A stretch of DNA of 64,000 nucleotides from Cynocephalus volans (GCF_027409185.1 NC_084460.1:145560569-145624568), one strand, 5' to 3'; numbered from the stretch's first letter, positions 1 to 15,269 are shown. Notes: generated by a model from the letters alone, not told the origin. Numbers and translations are program-made.

Positions 1-1109
1 ACAAAGAAAAAAGAATATTAATATCATGTATTATGTAATTATACATGGGATCTATAGTTTATCCTATATACCAAAGGTGTGTAATCCAAATAATAGTAAG
101 AAAAAAACAAAATATCTAGAAATGTCAACACTGAAGGTTATATCTGAAAAGGTTTTATAGATTTCAGCCCAAAACATAACTACTCATCATGTTCATCATT
201 TGAAAGTTTATCAAGCCTGTAAGTACTACACATGGCTGACTCTGGATAAATTTGATACACTTGATACTACAAAGGTCAACCAAAGACTTGTGTCACTCTT
301 CAAAGAATATCCTATAATAGCAGCCTGAAAATAACTAGCAAAAGCATCTAATTAACTTTTAGGAAAATATGACTAAGCTACTTTTACAGCAATAAGATAC
401 ATTTCCTTTCAAATTACATAGTTAAGAATATCTTCTCTCACAACAGGGAAGGCTTTTAACTTTTCTATGGGGAAAAAAAGATGCAAAACCAGCAAATTAA
501 AAAAAAAAAAGTTACAAGAGAGGTTTGACAGTAGAGCTTCTCATTATGATGGATATGAACCTGTGAAAATATATGAATTATAACAGAATATTTTTTTAAA
601 ATTTAACCTACAAACTAGCTTCCTATATAAATTATACCATAAGCATGAGTTAACGTAAAGAAAACATTCAAAAAATTGTTAACAAATGGGTTTTCTTAAA
701 GGTTTTCTGGATATTAAAAATAATATTTGCAATGAATTTGCGACTGTATATAAAAACAATAACAAAGCTCTTTATTATTATTTTTGTAATTAACTGAAGA
801 TAAAGTCATTTACAATGTCTTTGGGTGAGGATCTTTTAAAATTCACTTCGAATAATACATAATAGCTTGTCTAGATTTTGAAAACTGTATTAATGGTAAA
901 CACAAAAAATATATTTGGTAATATAGTAATGGGCAGTGTTCTACAGCACAGGTTATTTTATTAACTTGTCTGAATTAAGCCATTAACCATTTTCATTCAA
1001 TACATCCTGATTATCAAGACTAACAAAGACAAAAAAGTAGGGGCATTTATTCATGAGAAAAGCAATGCAAGACCTTCACTTAAGTCACTCCTTCCTACAT
1101 AAAAAAATG

Positions 1110-1300
1110 TTTTTTTTAAATCTATTAACTGAAACATAATTGATTATACATATTTCTGGGGTACAGAGTTGACTACCAGTGTTGTGTACAGTATGTGATG
1201 ATCAAATCAGTGTAATTAGCATATTTATCAATATAAAACATACTCATTATTCGTGTCCATTAACCAATAAAATTAAACTTTTATATGTGACACTGAAATC
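1110..1300 (-). repeat. L1 3'-end fragment (antisense)
   Basis: Contains the diverged L1 tail pattern of a 'gggtacagag' block, then 'atgatcaaatcagtgtaatt' and 'agcatatttatca', in the plus-strand reading typical of primate-type L1M/L1P 3' ends. Confidence 0.45.
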
Positions 1301-1964
1301 TAGTAATTTCAAAAGTATAGGTTCTTCATTTTAAATAGTATTTTATATTTAAAATATTCTCATTATCTTAATCAAAAAAATTAAATATATCCTTGCTTTA
1401 AATTTATATCATAGAACCAAAACAGCCTTAATACTTAGAATGCATTCTCAAAATTATTATTAAGTAATTATTCAGACATATTATTTAAATAACCTCTAAA
1501 ATCAGTTGTGAGCAGTCCTTAATCATACTGTCAAAATAAAATATTACCAAAATGGTATTCAAATTTTAAATTATAATTTTTTAACAAATTGACAACTGTC
1601 AACATTAAATTACTGAAACTGTAATTCTATGCCTTATAATCTGTGGAATTTCCAAAACTAGGCCTGGAGGAAGCCTGTATCTCAAAGTGGAAGTCCAGTG
1701 GTGTTTTCCTTTCCTCCTAAATCAAGAATCACCTTTCTTTGCTGAAGTGGTTCTGGAGAATTGTCTTAAACAATTATTCTACTAACAAGGAGGGCTTTAC
1801 TAATGAGAAATACGAGGTACAGTGTCCTTTTTCATTTTCTGTTGTCCAGTACCAAACATAACCAAACTAATCAAAACCAAAGGAGAAAAAACACAAACTT
1901 TCCATTCTACCCAATTTCCATATAACAGCCTCAAGATCGCCATCATTTTAAGTTGTTTTAGAAC

Positions 1965-2150
1965 ACTGGGTTTCAAATGTAAGCATGCAAAAATGTCACC
2001 CAGAGAAGTTGTTAGAAGAGTGCTGGGCCCTACTCCCAGAGATTCTCATTCAGTGGGTCTGAATCAGATAATCTGTATTTCTAATGAGTTCCTAGGTAAT
2101 GGTAACACTGCTGCTCCAAGGACCATACTTTCAATAGCACTGCTTTAGAC
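1965..2150. mobile_element. MER5A-like hAT remnant
   Basis: Shows the MER5A order: a 'ctgggccctactcccagagattct' type core around 2,023-2,047, 'tctgaatcagataatctg' next and a terminal 'agcactgctttaga'. It is non-autonomous and inactive. Confidence 0.6.
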
Positions 2151-2179
2151 AATTCTATATTACAGAAGCACCACAATTT

Positions 2180-3060
2180 AGCCACTTCTGCTGTTGGATA
2201 TTTATTTCCAAATACATGCTCCTATAAATAATGTTTCAATAAACACATTTGTACATCATCAGAAATAATCTACAAACTTTAAGGTTCTTGACACATACTG
2301 CCAGCTGAATCCCTGAAACATGCTACCAAATTACACTCCCACTCCAAGCAGTGTACATGAGTGTCAGCCTTATCAACTCTGACTCACTCAGGATACTGCC
2401 ATTTATTATTACTGTTATCAACTTAATAGAAAAAAGTTGTCTCACTTTAGTTAGTATTTCCTTGATTGCTAGTAAAAAACTTTTTTCACTTATTAGTTTG
2501 TATTTCTTTTATTTGAATGATTTGTTTATGTTTTTTGCCTTTTTTGCTATTGGTTAGTTAGTGTCTAAATTGTTTATCTGTCATTTTGTCATATTTTGTG
2601 CACATAATTTCCCATTTTCCATTTGAATTTATCATTGTCTAATGTTATTTGACATAAAGGAGTTTGCAAATTGGGAGTAATCTAATCTACCATCTCTTTC
2701 CCTATACCTTCCATTGCTATTATGCTTAGAAAGTCATTTCTCACCAAAATAATTCATATAGCTGCATTTAATTTTTTTGTTTTTTAACAGTTACTCTCAA
2801 TTTATTTTGAAATAAAAATGAGAAAAGTATCTGCCTTTTATTTTTTTCTACCAATTTTCCCAATTCCTCCTTTCTACAAGAGTACACATGCCATCACATT
2901 CAAATGTTCAAATCACATATACCAGACAGTCTATTTTCAGGCTGTCTATTTTGTTCCATTTAAATGTCTAGAAGATATTACTCCAGTATGACATTGTTTT
3001 AAATACCGTAGCTTTATCAGTACATTTTAACATCTGGTAGAGCAAGCTCCACCACATCAC
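2180..3060 (-). repeat. old L1 (L1M-type), antisense
   Basis: Plus-strand text such as 'acactcccactccaagcag', 'tatttccttgattgctagt' and 'catctggtagagcaagctcc' matches antisense L1 ORF2/3' sequence. It is diverged and has many stops. Confidence 0.55.
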
Positions 3061-3933
3061 TCTTGATAGGCAAACTCTAATCTATTTCAGTCTTAGTTCT
3101 CACAACCGTAAGATGTATCTGGGCCTACATATTACAAGCTTGCTATGAAGAATTAACAGCACCCACAGGAAGATCTTTGAAACTACAGAGTACTTCATAA
3201 CTATAAGTTATCATCTATATTTGACTACAGTATTATTGATGACCTCTTCACATAAGTTTTCAGGTAGAAGTAAAATTAAAATTAATAAAACAGAACCTTA
3301 TTATTTATGAATGAACACTCTTATGTTATGAGTGTTATGAATGAACTCAACACACATAAATATTTCTTTGGTAGAAAATATTCCTTCTAGCTCAATTGAG
3401 TCTGTCAATCAAAGAACGAAATAAAGGGTGGTGAAATGCTCCTTAAATTCATATGAGATTTTAGTTTCTTTGAGCTGTGTAAAAGGTTCATAAAGCTAGT
3501 TTCATGAATAGAGTCAATTTAATTGCTTTTCTTAACCTCTTTAATTAAATTCCACAAAGAAAAAATATTGATAGAATACAAACCATAGCACCATTTTGGT
3601 TCCTAAAATGCACATATTGAACATATAGCTGGTCCTAATAAAGGAGGAATTCAGACAATAGCAAACAGTCCCATTCAAGGAAGTCTTAAGTTAGAAATAA
3701 ATCTTGTTCTCCAACAAATTTAGTACCTAAAAGGTATTAGTACCACCCCCTAAAATAGCTCAAAAGGCCCCAGATTACCTATATGGTACACAGAATCATA
3801 CAATTTTTTTTACCTCCTAATATAGACATTATAGGATACTTTTTCAAATCCCCTCAATTAATAGGATTGGAATTTAGGCTCAAAAGCTAGGTCCGAAAGC
3901 TCAAATTTTGGATTCAATTAAATTTTAAACTTA

Positions 3934-4395
<462 letters not shown>

Positions 4396-4444
4396 TTATC
4401 ATTTAAAAACTAAAATAGATTGACAGATAAGCTATTACATGACA

Positions 4445-4870
4445 GAATCTGTGCTAGACACCAGGAATACATTTGTGAATAAGACTGATGGCTTCTGTTT
4501 CAATTCACTCTACTGAAGAGCACACTCAGCACAACTTTAACAAAGCCACACAGTAAGTGTTGTGAAGGGAGAAGTACAGCACACACAGGAACCCAGAGCT
4601 ACAGAGTGGGAGCCCAGATTTGGTGAAGGTGAGAGCAGAGGAGGTAACTACAGGGATGCAGAGGAAGTGCATCTCCTGAAGGAGACCTAAAAAGTGACAC
4701 TGTGATACACACACACACATGCGCGTGTATGTTTCATGTTTAGTGAGGTGTCAGTTTCTAAGGGAGTTTAACGTGACTGGAGGTTAATGTACAAAATTGA
4801 GAAGACTGAGAGGTAAGCATGGAGAAAAGTAAAGAGATAATGGCAAATCTCCATGTGTATTTAAATTCAG
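4445..4870 (-). repeat. L2-like remnant (antisense), tentative
   Basis: Begins 'tgtgctagacaccaggaata' followed by 'aataagactgatggc', the antisense L2 end pattern. The continuation resembles the other two L2-like antisense stretches at 7,050 and 16,045. A short CA/TG tract sits at 4,708-4,730. Confidence 0.35.
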
Positions 4871-7049
4871 CCTTTATTATTATAGAGCTAATGGAGAGTA
4901 CTTCAAATAATTGTACTTTAGACAATAACACCTAAATAGACTTCATCATTTCAGCATTGCATTAACCCATGTACCTGTCACATTATGTAAAACTGTTTCT
5001 CAAGAAAATAGAGTAACACAGTGCTTCAATTCAGAGAAAAAGCCCACTGTGACCCTTTCATGTTTTACATGATGCAAAACAAGGACAGCACCGGGCATTC
5101 TTGTAGACATTAAACACTTCCAGAAGTGCATTTTGCCTGCTCAGAATTAAGATACTGAAAAGCAAACTCACATTCATGTGCACTCTGTGTGAGGAAAAAT
5201 TGAGCTGCTGTATCAAAGAGCATGCTGGCATTCCACCTCACACTCTTCCTAGATTCCAAAAAGCTTTAGGCCAATGTGTCAACTCGCCCTGCTTTCCAAA
5301 CATGCTCACTCACATACTGGCAAGAGGAATGCACGTCCGACAGTATCTGTCACCTGTTATGCTCACTAGCCCTTATAAAAGGAAAGCTCAAGTGGGTGAG
5401 TCAGAAAAAGATCAGAACACCAAGGCAAAACCACCTTGGGGCACTTTAGGTTCACATAACAAAATTTTTTAAGAAGCTAATCTTCAAGAAGGCAAGAGCA
5501 TTATAATTAGATAATGTCATTTGTTCACCTTATTCCATGTTTTAGTACAAGTTCAAAACAGTTTAAAGGAGTACTCCACTAAACACTAATAAAATTGAGC
5601 ATATGAAAGGTTGAGAAAATGTTCAGAAACTATTTACCCAGAAAATTGACTGCAAAGAAACAATATCCCACCTTAGGTGTCAAAGGGCATAAACACACAG
5701 CATTTTTCTGTGTGTTAGAACTTCAATTTATCACGTGAGCCTCTACATTTAGAGTATCACCAGCCTCCTAAAGTCACTACAAGTCTCACCTTTCATGGGT
5801 TTCAACTGCAATTTGATTCCACTTGTCTCTACCTCACCCATCCAAGCTTCTGCTCATTCTAAGAGCCCGCACTGTAAGTTACTTGCACCCTCTCCTCGCA
5901 AACAGCATAAATGGCCTCTCAGTTTGGCAGAAGAAGCTATGCTAGTCCATGTTTTGAAAATTTTTATTTATATAAAAGTTATACTTTTTTCCCCCTTTAA
6001 CTACCCCACTTAATTTGTTGTATTTCCAGCCACAATATTTCTCCATGTGTCAAAATGTACTAACAACACTATAACATGAATAGAACAGTGATCAATTCTT
6101 TTCTATAACCAGTATAAATGACCACTCGTCCTGCGTAGCTACTTGAAGAAAGTGAACTATGCTCATTAAAACTCATAAATATTCTTAAAATGCTTTAGAG
6201 ATTCACAAGAGCCTTATAAAATTGGGGCAATGGTCTAAAAAAAGGAAAATTAAGAGAACAAGGAGATTTGTTTTTAAACATTAAAATCTCAAGACAAACA
6301 ATTTCTGTCAAAATAGTACTTATTTCACAGACTCAATCATTATTTTTATTTGATTATTCCTTTCAAAGCATCTTGCCAAATGAGGAAGATACATTTTGCT
6401 AAACTAATGAAAGCCTTTACATTTAACCTTTTGAGATCTGCATAATTTTTTTTAATCTCGTTTCTCCTTCCCCTCAATTTTCAGCTTCTTTGCTATCCCA
6501 GAATCTCTATATTGTAAGTGTACGGAAGAGCATTTTTTTAACTTCTTTAAATATCTCACTTGCTTAATTTTTCTCTCATATCTCATGATAAATTTGTATC
6601 GGTAATTAAAATACCCTCAACAAGAAAAAAGGTTTCTAAATGTAGAAACTAAAACTAGCAGAAAAGAACACTGCTATTCAAACTAAACACCTACAATAAA
6701 TGCTGTATTTATGTAATTAAAGTTTTAAGTTTGATCTAAAGCAGCTGTTCTTTATTCTCACCCTAGACAACAATGAAGTTCAGCCTGCCACAGGCACTCA
6801 TTAGGTGGGGCCTATGACTGCCTGCCAACAGGACTGTCTGCTACTGTTCCAACCCTGAGTAGAATGAAAGCCCTCAGGATTCAAGCAAACAAAACATCAA
6901 TTCCAGTTGCTATCAAAGATGCTACTATCCCGCATATAATGTATGAACACTACTGATGAAGGCATATGTATCTTAGGAACTTTTAATTCTTTCCCTTCAC
7001 ATTCAACATGGTTTAATGCAGTATCCTTTAGTCCAAATTCATCCATCTG

Positions 7050-7560
7050 TCTACTCTCTTTGCTATGTGCCCAATACAGGGAAATACAGGAAAACACTAG
7101 GTATGCTGATTAATAAGACTTAGCTGTGGCCTTCAAGAAGCTTACAGACTAGCAAGATACTCATCATTACATCACTGTGGGGCTTAGAAGAGCTATGTAT
7201 ACAATGGAGGACATCATTAACTTGACAGGGGATGAGGAGAAACTATTCCATAGAGTAGGTAACATTTGAGCTTGCTCTTGAAAGGTGAGAAGAACATTCT
7301 AGACGTGAGGTATAGCATGTACAAGGACACAAGGTCTGAAGCATGTTTACCATGGCAGGGGTGTCGCTCAAGCCTGGAGCATGAGGACAGAAAATGAGAC
7401 CAGAAGTGGAGGGTGAGGGATAAGAGTCATAGATGACTAAGCAACAATTTGAGTAGTTTAGTGATAAATGGATATGAGAAAAGAAGGGGAGGTAAGAATT
7501 AGGGCCTTGTAAGGGCAGAGGGGAGGTAGGGCAATAAACTATTCAGACGTCAAACGTTAG
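7050..7560 (-). repeat. L2-like remnant (antisense), tentative
   Basis: 'tggccttcaagaagcttaca' and 'tgtacaaggacacaaggtct' resemble the antisense L2-derived pattern of 'ccctcaaggagcttacagtc' and its usual continuation. Confidence 0.4.
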
Positions 7561-7859
7561 ATATTTGGTCCCCTTGTGATTTACAAGTTGTGATGTCTGC
7601 TAAGCAGTCAGAAGCACAGTTTAAGAATGCAATTTGGCAATACACAGTGTGTGCAGGGGAAAAAAGAGACCAATGAAAGATCCCTAGGGGAAAAAAGATT
7701 AAAAGGCAAGAAGAGAAGATATCAGTGAAAGAAATGGAGAAGGCCAAAACCAGACCAGGTCATTCCCTCCAGAATACTGGTCTCCAAAGGCAAAGAATAC
7801 TTCCAAAAGCAGAGGGGAATAAAGAATGCCGAATGCCAAATGCCACTGTGAGCTCAAGA

Positions 7860-8310
7860 AAGATGAGGACTATCCTCCTCACCGGCCTTCAGAAACATCA
7901 AGCACACTTCCCTACCTCAGGGAATTTTGCATTTACTCTGCTTAGAATGTTCTTCCCCCAGATAGCTATACGACTCACCCCTCATCTCCTTCAGACCTTC
8001 ACTTAAAAGCCACCCTCATTGAAAGTTTCCCATTGCTATCTAAAATACCAACCTCTCCACTTTGAAACTGCCTATCCCTCGTTTTATTTTTCTCCTTGTA
8101 CTTGCCAGTAAATACATTTACATACACATACATACACACACACAACACAATTACATGCACACACACAACTACACAGACACATATCATTTAATATCTGTTT
8201 CTTTCTCTAGAATGTACAATCTTCAAGGGATTTTTGTCTGTTTTACTCACTGCAGTATCTCTGACAGTACAAGGTGCTCAAATATTTGTTGGATTAATAA
8301 ATGAAGGACT
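7860..8310 (+). repeat. L2 3' end
   Basis: Plus-strand L2 ending: 'gaatgttcttcccccagata', 'caagggatttttgtctgttt' and a terminal 'aaggtgctcaaatatttgtt' before 'gaataaatgaa'-like bases. It is interrupted by a CA-rich tract at about 8,125-8,185. Confidence 0.6.
8125..8185. repeat. (CA)n-rich microsatellite
   Basis: Imperfect CA/CATA repeats with interruptions. Confidence 0.8.
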
Positions 8311-8319
8311 GAGGGCTAT

Positions 8320-9560
8320 GGAAAAGCCCTAGGAATGCAGGGACCTGAGTTGTTGATTTGTCCCTTCTTTAAGCCTCTACCATTCAAAAGTGTATGTCCA
8401 GAGACAGTCTTCTCCTCTCTCCTCACTACCATTCTCCTTAAAAAGGAGTTTCCAACCCTCACCATCTTCTTTCCCTTCCCTCCCAATTACTCGCTAAATC
8501 CCTGCAGTCTGGCTTCCTCCCTGCTCATGCTCTGATCACAATCTCTGAGACACTGTCCTACTTACTAATTGAATGGACCTTTTTTCTTTAGTGATGTCAT
8601 AAGATGTGTTTGCAGAAATTGAGACAATCTTATCCTGAAAACCATTCTTCCTTTGGCTTCCATGACATCACTCTGAGGTTTCCCTTCTTCCTCTGTGAAT
8701 ACACTTTCTATCTCCTTCAAGTTCATTCCCTCACAGACACCCCTTATATACCACATTCTTCTAATTTCCAGCCTGGGTCTGCTTTGCTTTCATGCTCTTC
8801 TTATGAGATTTGATTTCCACAGATTCAATTATCAGATGATTCCCAGATTTGTATTCTCAGCTCAGACTCCTAAGCTATGAACCTGCACATCTAACTATCA
8901 ACCAGATATTCACCACTACCTGCATGCTTCACTGGAACCTCAAATTCAAAACATCACAAACTGAACTTGACCATGCTATGTCTCTACTCGTCCATTTTCT
9001 GTAAACTATAAAGTTCCCACTTTTCATTAAAGTCAGACAAAACATCAGGACACCATGACCTCTCCCCTAGAGTAGCACCAACAGTGGCTTAATCAGTTTC
9101 CTCGCTTTCACTCCTGTTGTCTCTCAGTCTACTCTCCAGACAAAAGCCAGAGCAGTCTTTTAGTAGTCAAATCTGATCATACTTAAAGTCCTCCAATGGC
9201 TGTGCATTACCATCAGGATAAAACCCAAACTACCTAGCATGGCATTCAAGGTCATGGTAGATCTTCCCCCTGTGGCCTTCTCTAATTTCTTCTTTTGCCA
9301 CTCATGATACTTGCAATGCTAATATCATCATATGAATTCATTCATTCTCTCCCTCTTCCTCTCTCATTTCCTCCCTTTCTTTTTCTCTTTCTTACTACTA
9401 TATGTCTTTGCACAATGCTATTCCCACTGCTGAAACCATTTATCCCTTGCCCTCTTTGCCTGGAAAATTCCTAATACAACTCATGCTTTTCAGACTGAAA
9501 ATTGCACATATGTTCTTGCAATGGATATCTCTAGATGTCTTATGGCTTCCCTGTTACCAT
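8320..9560 (+). repeat. L2 element, older internal part
   Basis: L2-like phrases include 'tcctccaatggctgtgcatt', 'accatcaggataaaacccaa' and 'ggcattcaaggtcatggtag', then 'cctggaaaattcctaataca'. Short open frames here are remnants of no coding value. Confidence 0.55.
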
Positions 9561-11039
9561 AAGTTGAAGGCAAACAATTTCATATGCTTTCATCATGAGT
9601 AGGACTACTACGTAAAATATTAACAGTTACTAAAATCTGGTATTCATAAACAAAAACCGCTGCTTACCAGAGAATTCTAGTTAGTGTTTTACCAAGACAT
9701 TTGGCTGCCACATATTATCTGGCAAATTTATCAGTAGTTTAAATTCTGCCACCAATAGTTAAAATTCCCTCAATTTTGAAGGTAATAATTTATTATCAGT
9801 TTATAAATACTGCTATCTTGAGTTATAGCTTAAGTGATGCTAAAATTTTAAAATCAAAATTACTCTTTATTTGCCTTTATCATAACAAATTCAGTTTGTG
9901 GTGGGTTATCTAATTAAATCCATAGTGAATATTGATGCAAAGCAACAATATTTTTTTTTTTTTTTTTCTTTTTGGAGGCTGGCTGGTACAGGAAATATTT
10001 TTCAGTAAATGAATTTTACAACTAATTTTAATGTGTAAAGATAAACCATTTATATCCCCACTGTGAAAGTAATTTTGCTTTACATATACCATTACATCTT
10101 ACCATAGAATTAATTTTTCACTAGAAAATGAAAACAGGTAAGGCAGGGGGGGTCATAAACTATTTTTCCCTGCCTAAGCTGGTTACAGTTTAACACAGCA
10201 ACAAATAAGCTGTTTGCAACTTTTATATCATGACACACCACTGTTGTGATCAGTTCTGAGATGTCATAAATAACTTACTTCTAAAATTAGTTAAAAAGCT
10301 GAACTTTCGCCTTTTAAAAATGCTCTAGAATGTCCAGGTTATATCCACAATGATCTTTGATAAAGGGATGTAGTTATATGTAGACTACCAAATAAGTTAA
10401 TTTAACCATCAGAGAAAAAAATATAGATGAACATTGCTGTCTAAATAAGAAAAGTCTGAGTTATATAGTGGCAGTGGGTGTGGATATGAAGGAAAGGTTG
10501 CTGATAGGCCTTGGTGCAGTGGGAAGAGAGATAATATGACAGAATCATTCCTAGGTGTCAAGACTGGGTAATTTGGTGATACCTTTTACAGGGATAGGTA
10601 ACACAGAAATAGAAGAAAGTCAGGATAAAATTAGTTCAACTTTCAGTATGTCAAAATACCCCATGACATCTGGGAAGAAAGGTCTGTCAAAAAATTAGCT
10701 CTATTACCCTGAAGCTCAGGAATGCACATTGGGCTAGAGGAACAGAGGTGGGCTTTGTCATAACATGTAGGTAGAAATCAAATCAACCAGGGCAGACATA
10801 AGGTGAGAAGAGAAAGGAACAAGAACACATGACATAGAGGAAAGTCATTCCTTCCTGTTACGGTATAAGGACTTCTCCAGTGAAAACACTGGGCCAGAAT
10901 AATAAATGCTTTTGATTCTCTGAGATCTTTGAGGAGCCCTGTCTAGTGTTCCAAAACCAATATACAGCACCTGTGAAGGCAAATTTTTCTTTTTGATAAA
11001 GGCAGTTTATGAATATAGTTTATAAATTAACAGCACAAA

Positions 11040-11160
11040 TGAGAAGTACTATGGTACAGAACTGCCTCTGAATTCTCTTGCCTCCTCTCACTAGAATTGT
11101 GAGTTTTGTCAAGTGACTTAATCTCTGAGATTTACTCTCTTCAACTAGAAAAAGGGATAA
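11040..11160 (+). repeat. MIR fragment
   Basis: 'tcaagtgacttaatctctga' followed by a 'ctagaaaaagggataa' block is the MIR core order. Confidence 0.45.
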
Positions 11161-13987
11161 AAATTCGAATTAACAATGTAGATAGACCACACACACTGAT
11201 TTCTTCTGCTGCAAAAAACACCCTAAAATGATAATAAAAGATTTTTTTTAAGTTAAAAGTACAAAGAGAGAAAGAGAACAGATACAGCAGGTAAGAGATT
11301 TCAGACAAGATTTGGAAGGCAAAGGCAGATGGAGGCATAGTAACCAAGCAGAGAAAGCTTTCACCTAAGTGTCTATAAAAGGGAACTCATCAGAAGCTCA
11401 TAAGGGAAATAATCCATCCCACAAACAATCTGAATAATCTCAAGATGTGAAGACACTAGGTACTGCTTAAGGCAGAGTGAGACATGGGATTAAAAGTAAA
11501 GGGTTTGAAAATCTTCAAATGGAGTAGTTTGAAGGGGGTCTCACCATTCCAGAAAGTCCAATGATCCTCCCTAGTTCCCACCACCACCACTACTGCCTGT
11601 CTCCCAAAAAATGAAACCACAAAAACTACAGAACATTTATGAAGATATTGAGACTTCTGGAAAGACTGAATTTAAGAAGAGAGAGATCTGGGAGCCAAAA
11701 GATGAAGCTGTAAGATTGGAAGATTTCACCTTGGAAGATTGACATTGAGAAGGGCTGAGGACTTTGAGAAACATCTGTATGAAAAGTTACTTAGCCAGAA
11801 AAGAATCAGTGAAGGGCAAAGTGAAGGAAATAGCCAGAGGAAGGAAAAAAAGCAAAAGGGATGATATCACAGAAGCAAAAATAAGCCAAAGGAAATTCCT
11901 GAAAAGGAGAGCAAGACTTGGATAATCAAGTGTTTCAACTGATTAAACATAGTAAGAACTAAGACAAGGCCACTGAGTGTGGTCAACAAGAGGTCATTAG
12001 CGACCTTAAACGTACTGGTTTCATGCAATGGCTTTCACTCATTCAACAACTACTGAGCATCCATGACATGTGTGCCAAGTCATAGTTCAGGAGAGAACTA
12101 AAGGAGAGAAAGAAGTCAGATTAGAAAGCGTTAAGAAATGACTACGTATTTAAGACAGAGTTTCGTAAAAAATTTTTCAGTAAAAAGTAGGACTGAAGTG
12201 GTATGACAGACTAAAAGGAAACCAGACCCACAAAAAAAATTTAAAAGACCAAAACATTGTTTTTACATATTTAGAGAGAAACACAGGGAGACCTGAGGCA
12301 AATGGGAAGAAGCCAGTGAAGATTCAGAGATTGAAGTAGTCAACGCAAGTTACGAGAGGCAGCCAGAAGACAGACCACCAATACTGCTGGTATGGGGGGT
12401 GAGGAGTTGGGACTTTAGGGAGTTTAGCCTTGGAAGGGAGAAAGGGATGCCTCCACCCTTTTAAATAAAAGTGGATGTGAACACAGCAAGAGTCCAAGGC
12501 TATATGACAATGGTAGAATGTGGAATAAATATCTGGAAGCTCCTCCAGCTAGATACAAAAACCTGATTAATATAAACAATACCTTCTAGCAGAAGAACAG
12601 ATTCAAGTGTTCAAAGTGGCTACCAGTGTTAAGAATCAATAACTTAATGATATCCAAAGATAATATAAAATGTAGTTTAATTGTTTAAAGATACAATTAA
12701 CTTTTGTAGCTCATTTTGTCTTATAACCAGCAATCTTTGACATCTCAATTTGGTATCTCAAAATCAAATACAATAAGAAGACATATATAAGAATATGTTT
12801 ATATACATAAATCTGTTATGATTCAGACTTGAGAGGGAAAATGCATATTTTTCCTTCTTATCACGGAAGGCATTATAAAATTCAGGTTAACAAGATGGAA
12901 GCACGGTGAGAAATGTCAAACTTCAGTGAAGTGCAATGTTTCAGAAAACTATTCATTAGAAAAACAAAAATGCTTTATGCCACTTGCTAAATAAGAAATG
13001 CCACATGCTTTATGCCCCTTGTTAAACGAGAAACTGTCAACTGATACTATTCAAAATAGCAAGAAAAAAGGTTGTTGCTAACCTTTTCTTTTTTTTTTTA
13101 AGGTATGTGGCTGACTGTTGGCATTACCAACATATATATTTGCTTTGATGCCTGGTAGCAGCAGTCCCTGAACAACTGTGTCTATGTGACTAGGTTGAAG
13201 AAATCCTACCAGTAGTTTCCAGAAGGTTAAAAAAAATGTTACATGGGCCAAAATGCTCAGGCTGCCCCAGAAAGAGTGCCATGGTACCCTTTCTACTATG
13301 GACTAATGGGAACTCAAACTAAAATATTAAGAATAATAGAAAAAAGAGCATGGATACCCAGCCTCCATATATATAAATATATTTGCCACCATATATATTT
13401 CCTGTATACACAAAGATGTGACTTTTTGGAGTAAATCTCCACAGGTGGAAAGCAGGACTTCTGAAAATACAAGCCTGAATTTATCCAAGTTTGAAGACTG
13501 GAGATTCTTTTTAGTGAAAGTATAGCTATAATAGCAGACTGAGTAGGGAAACAAGCACAGACCAAGAGAAGAGAAGGAAGCAAAGACAGGAAAGTCTGAT
13601 GAAGGTCAAGAGTGAGGAAAGAGGCAATAAGAGAGAATGACAGGAATTGGTAACCAAAGAAATGTCAAAGTCTGAAATCTCAGAGGTAACAGCCTTCCTG
13701 TGAAACAACACAAGGGCAAAGTTTCATATATAGGAACAGAAGTGAAAATGTTCAATAGGGCAACTCAAGGCATGTAAAATCCAAAGGAGGAAGAAAGCTA
13801 CAGAGCCTGTACAAGGGTAACCAGCAGGCTGGCTAACAATTGGTTGGAAAAGAGAAGTAGGTGAGAGACATTATAAAACCTGGAACAGAATGTAGTAGCC
13901 AGACTCACAAAGGAGTGAAGAAAGGGAAGCAAGGTGATCATGATGTTTTTCTTTCAATAAAATATTTATATTTTTTACTATGATGAG

Positions 13988-14383
13988 TATAGTGGATTGA
14001 ACGGCCCCCCAAAGTCATTAAAGCTTAATCCCCACGGTCACTGTTGGCAGGGTGGGAAATCCTACTACAGCATTGAAAGGTGGGGCCTTGAAGAGGTGAC
14101 TGGATTGTAGGACCATGCCATAGTAAATAGATTAATAATGGTGGTCAGGGGCATGTTTCTGAAAGCTTTAAAAGAGCACTTGAGAGTCTCTCTCTCTTTG
14201 CTCTACCATCTTCTGCCACATGAGACCCCTGGGTCACTGTTGCCACCACCAAGACCCTCACCAGATGTGTTTCCTGGACTTTGGACTTTCCAGCCTCCAA
14301 AACTGTAAGCAATATACACTATTTCTTTTTAAATTACCCAGTTCCAAGTATTTTGTTATAAGCAGAAGAAACAGACTAATACA
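13988..14383 (+). mobile_element. MaLR-type solo LTR
   Basis: Starts 'gtggattgaacggcccccca', carries 'aggtggggccttgaagaggt', a TATA-like/poly(A) part near 'aaattacccagttcc' and ends 'acagactaataca'. It is a sister copy of those at 24,361 and 49,592. No internal retroviral genes are attached. Confidence 0.65.
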
Positions 14384-14934
14384 ATGGGGAAGGTAGGAAT
14401 AAAGAATGTAACAACTTTATCTTTACCATACTTAATGAACTTGGACTTTATAAAGTTTTCAAAAATGTTCAAAAATGCCCATATCAGTATAATGAATTCA
14501 GCTGACTTTTTGGTCTTTTCACTGACCAAGCTAATTTACTACCCTGAAATCCCCATAAAATACAAACTCTCCTAGACTGACTGTCACGAATCATACAAAA
14601 AGAAAGCAACTGGGACTAAAGCCATGATTGTGGGATAGCTACCAAAATGTGATCACATAACTGGACAAACAACAGAAACATCCAATTTCTAGAAAATCAT
14701 TTATGAATAAAAAGAAAGGTTGCAACGGTTAGTCATTGTCAAAGATTTTCAAGCACTCATCAACAATTTTCCAGGTGTGTAGCTTATACCCTTTTGGGGC
14801 AAAGGCCGGAGCTGACCAAACACATCCATCACATAGTAATGACATGCAGAAACATGTTATTAACTTCTACCGCCCAAAAGCACTATTAGTTGTTTGCATC
14901 ATTTTAGATAACATGACATAAATCTAACAACTGC

Positions 14935-15060
14935 CCTGGAAAAAGAGACTGTGGAGGTCACATGATCCAATTTAAAGATTAGAAGACCAAGGCACAAAGA
15001 AGTTACATGTCTCAGACATACAGCTAGTTAGTAGCAAAGCTGAGAACACCATTCTTCCAA
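14935..15060 (-). repeat. MIR-like fragment
   Basis: 'attagaagaccaaggcacaa' and 'cagacatacagctagttagt' follow the antisense MIR-core pattern. Confidence 0.4.
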
Positions 15061-15269
15061 CTCCCTTCTCAGTGCCCTTCTCCCCCAACCCCATTTTCAC
15101 CCCACCTCATGATGCAAATGTCAAACAGAGCTGGGCTGTATTTCCACATAAAGTAATGATATGGTGTTCTTTTTGAAATGTAAAATAAGATGACAGAATC
15201 TAAAAGGATGAATGAGCAGCAATTAAAAATATCTACTTGATATAAAATAATATTAATTTAAAACTATAC

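Noticed and set aside
5176..5472. 98-codon plus-strand frame with several Cys
   Set aside because: No recognisable family, no splice-site support, and it lies antisense in a CRYBG3 intron. Length is within chance.
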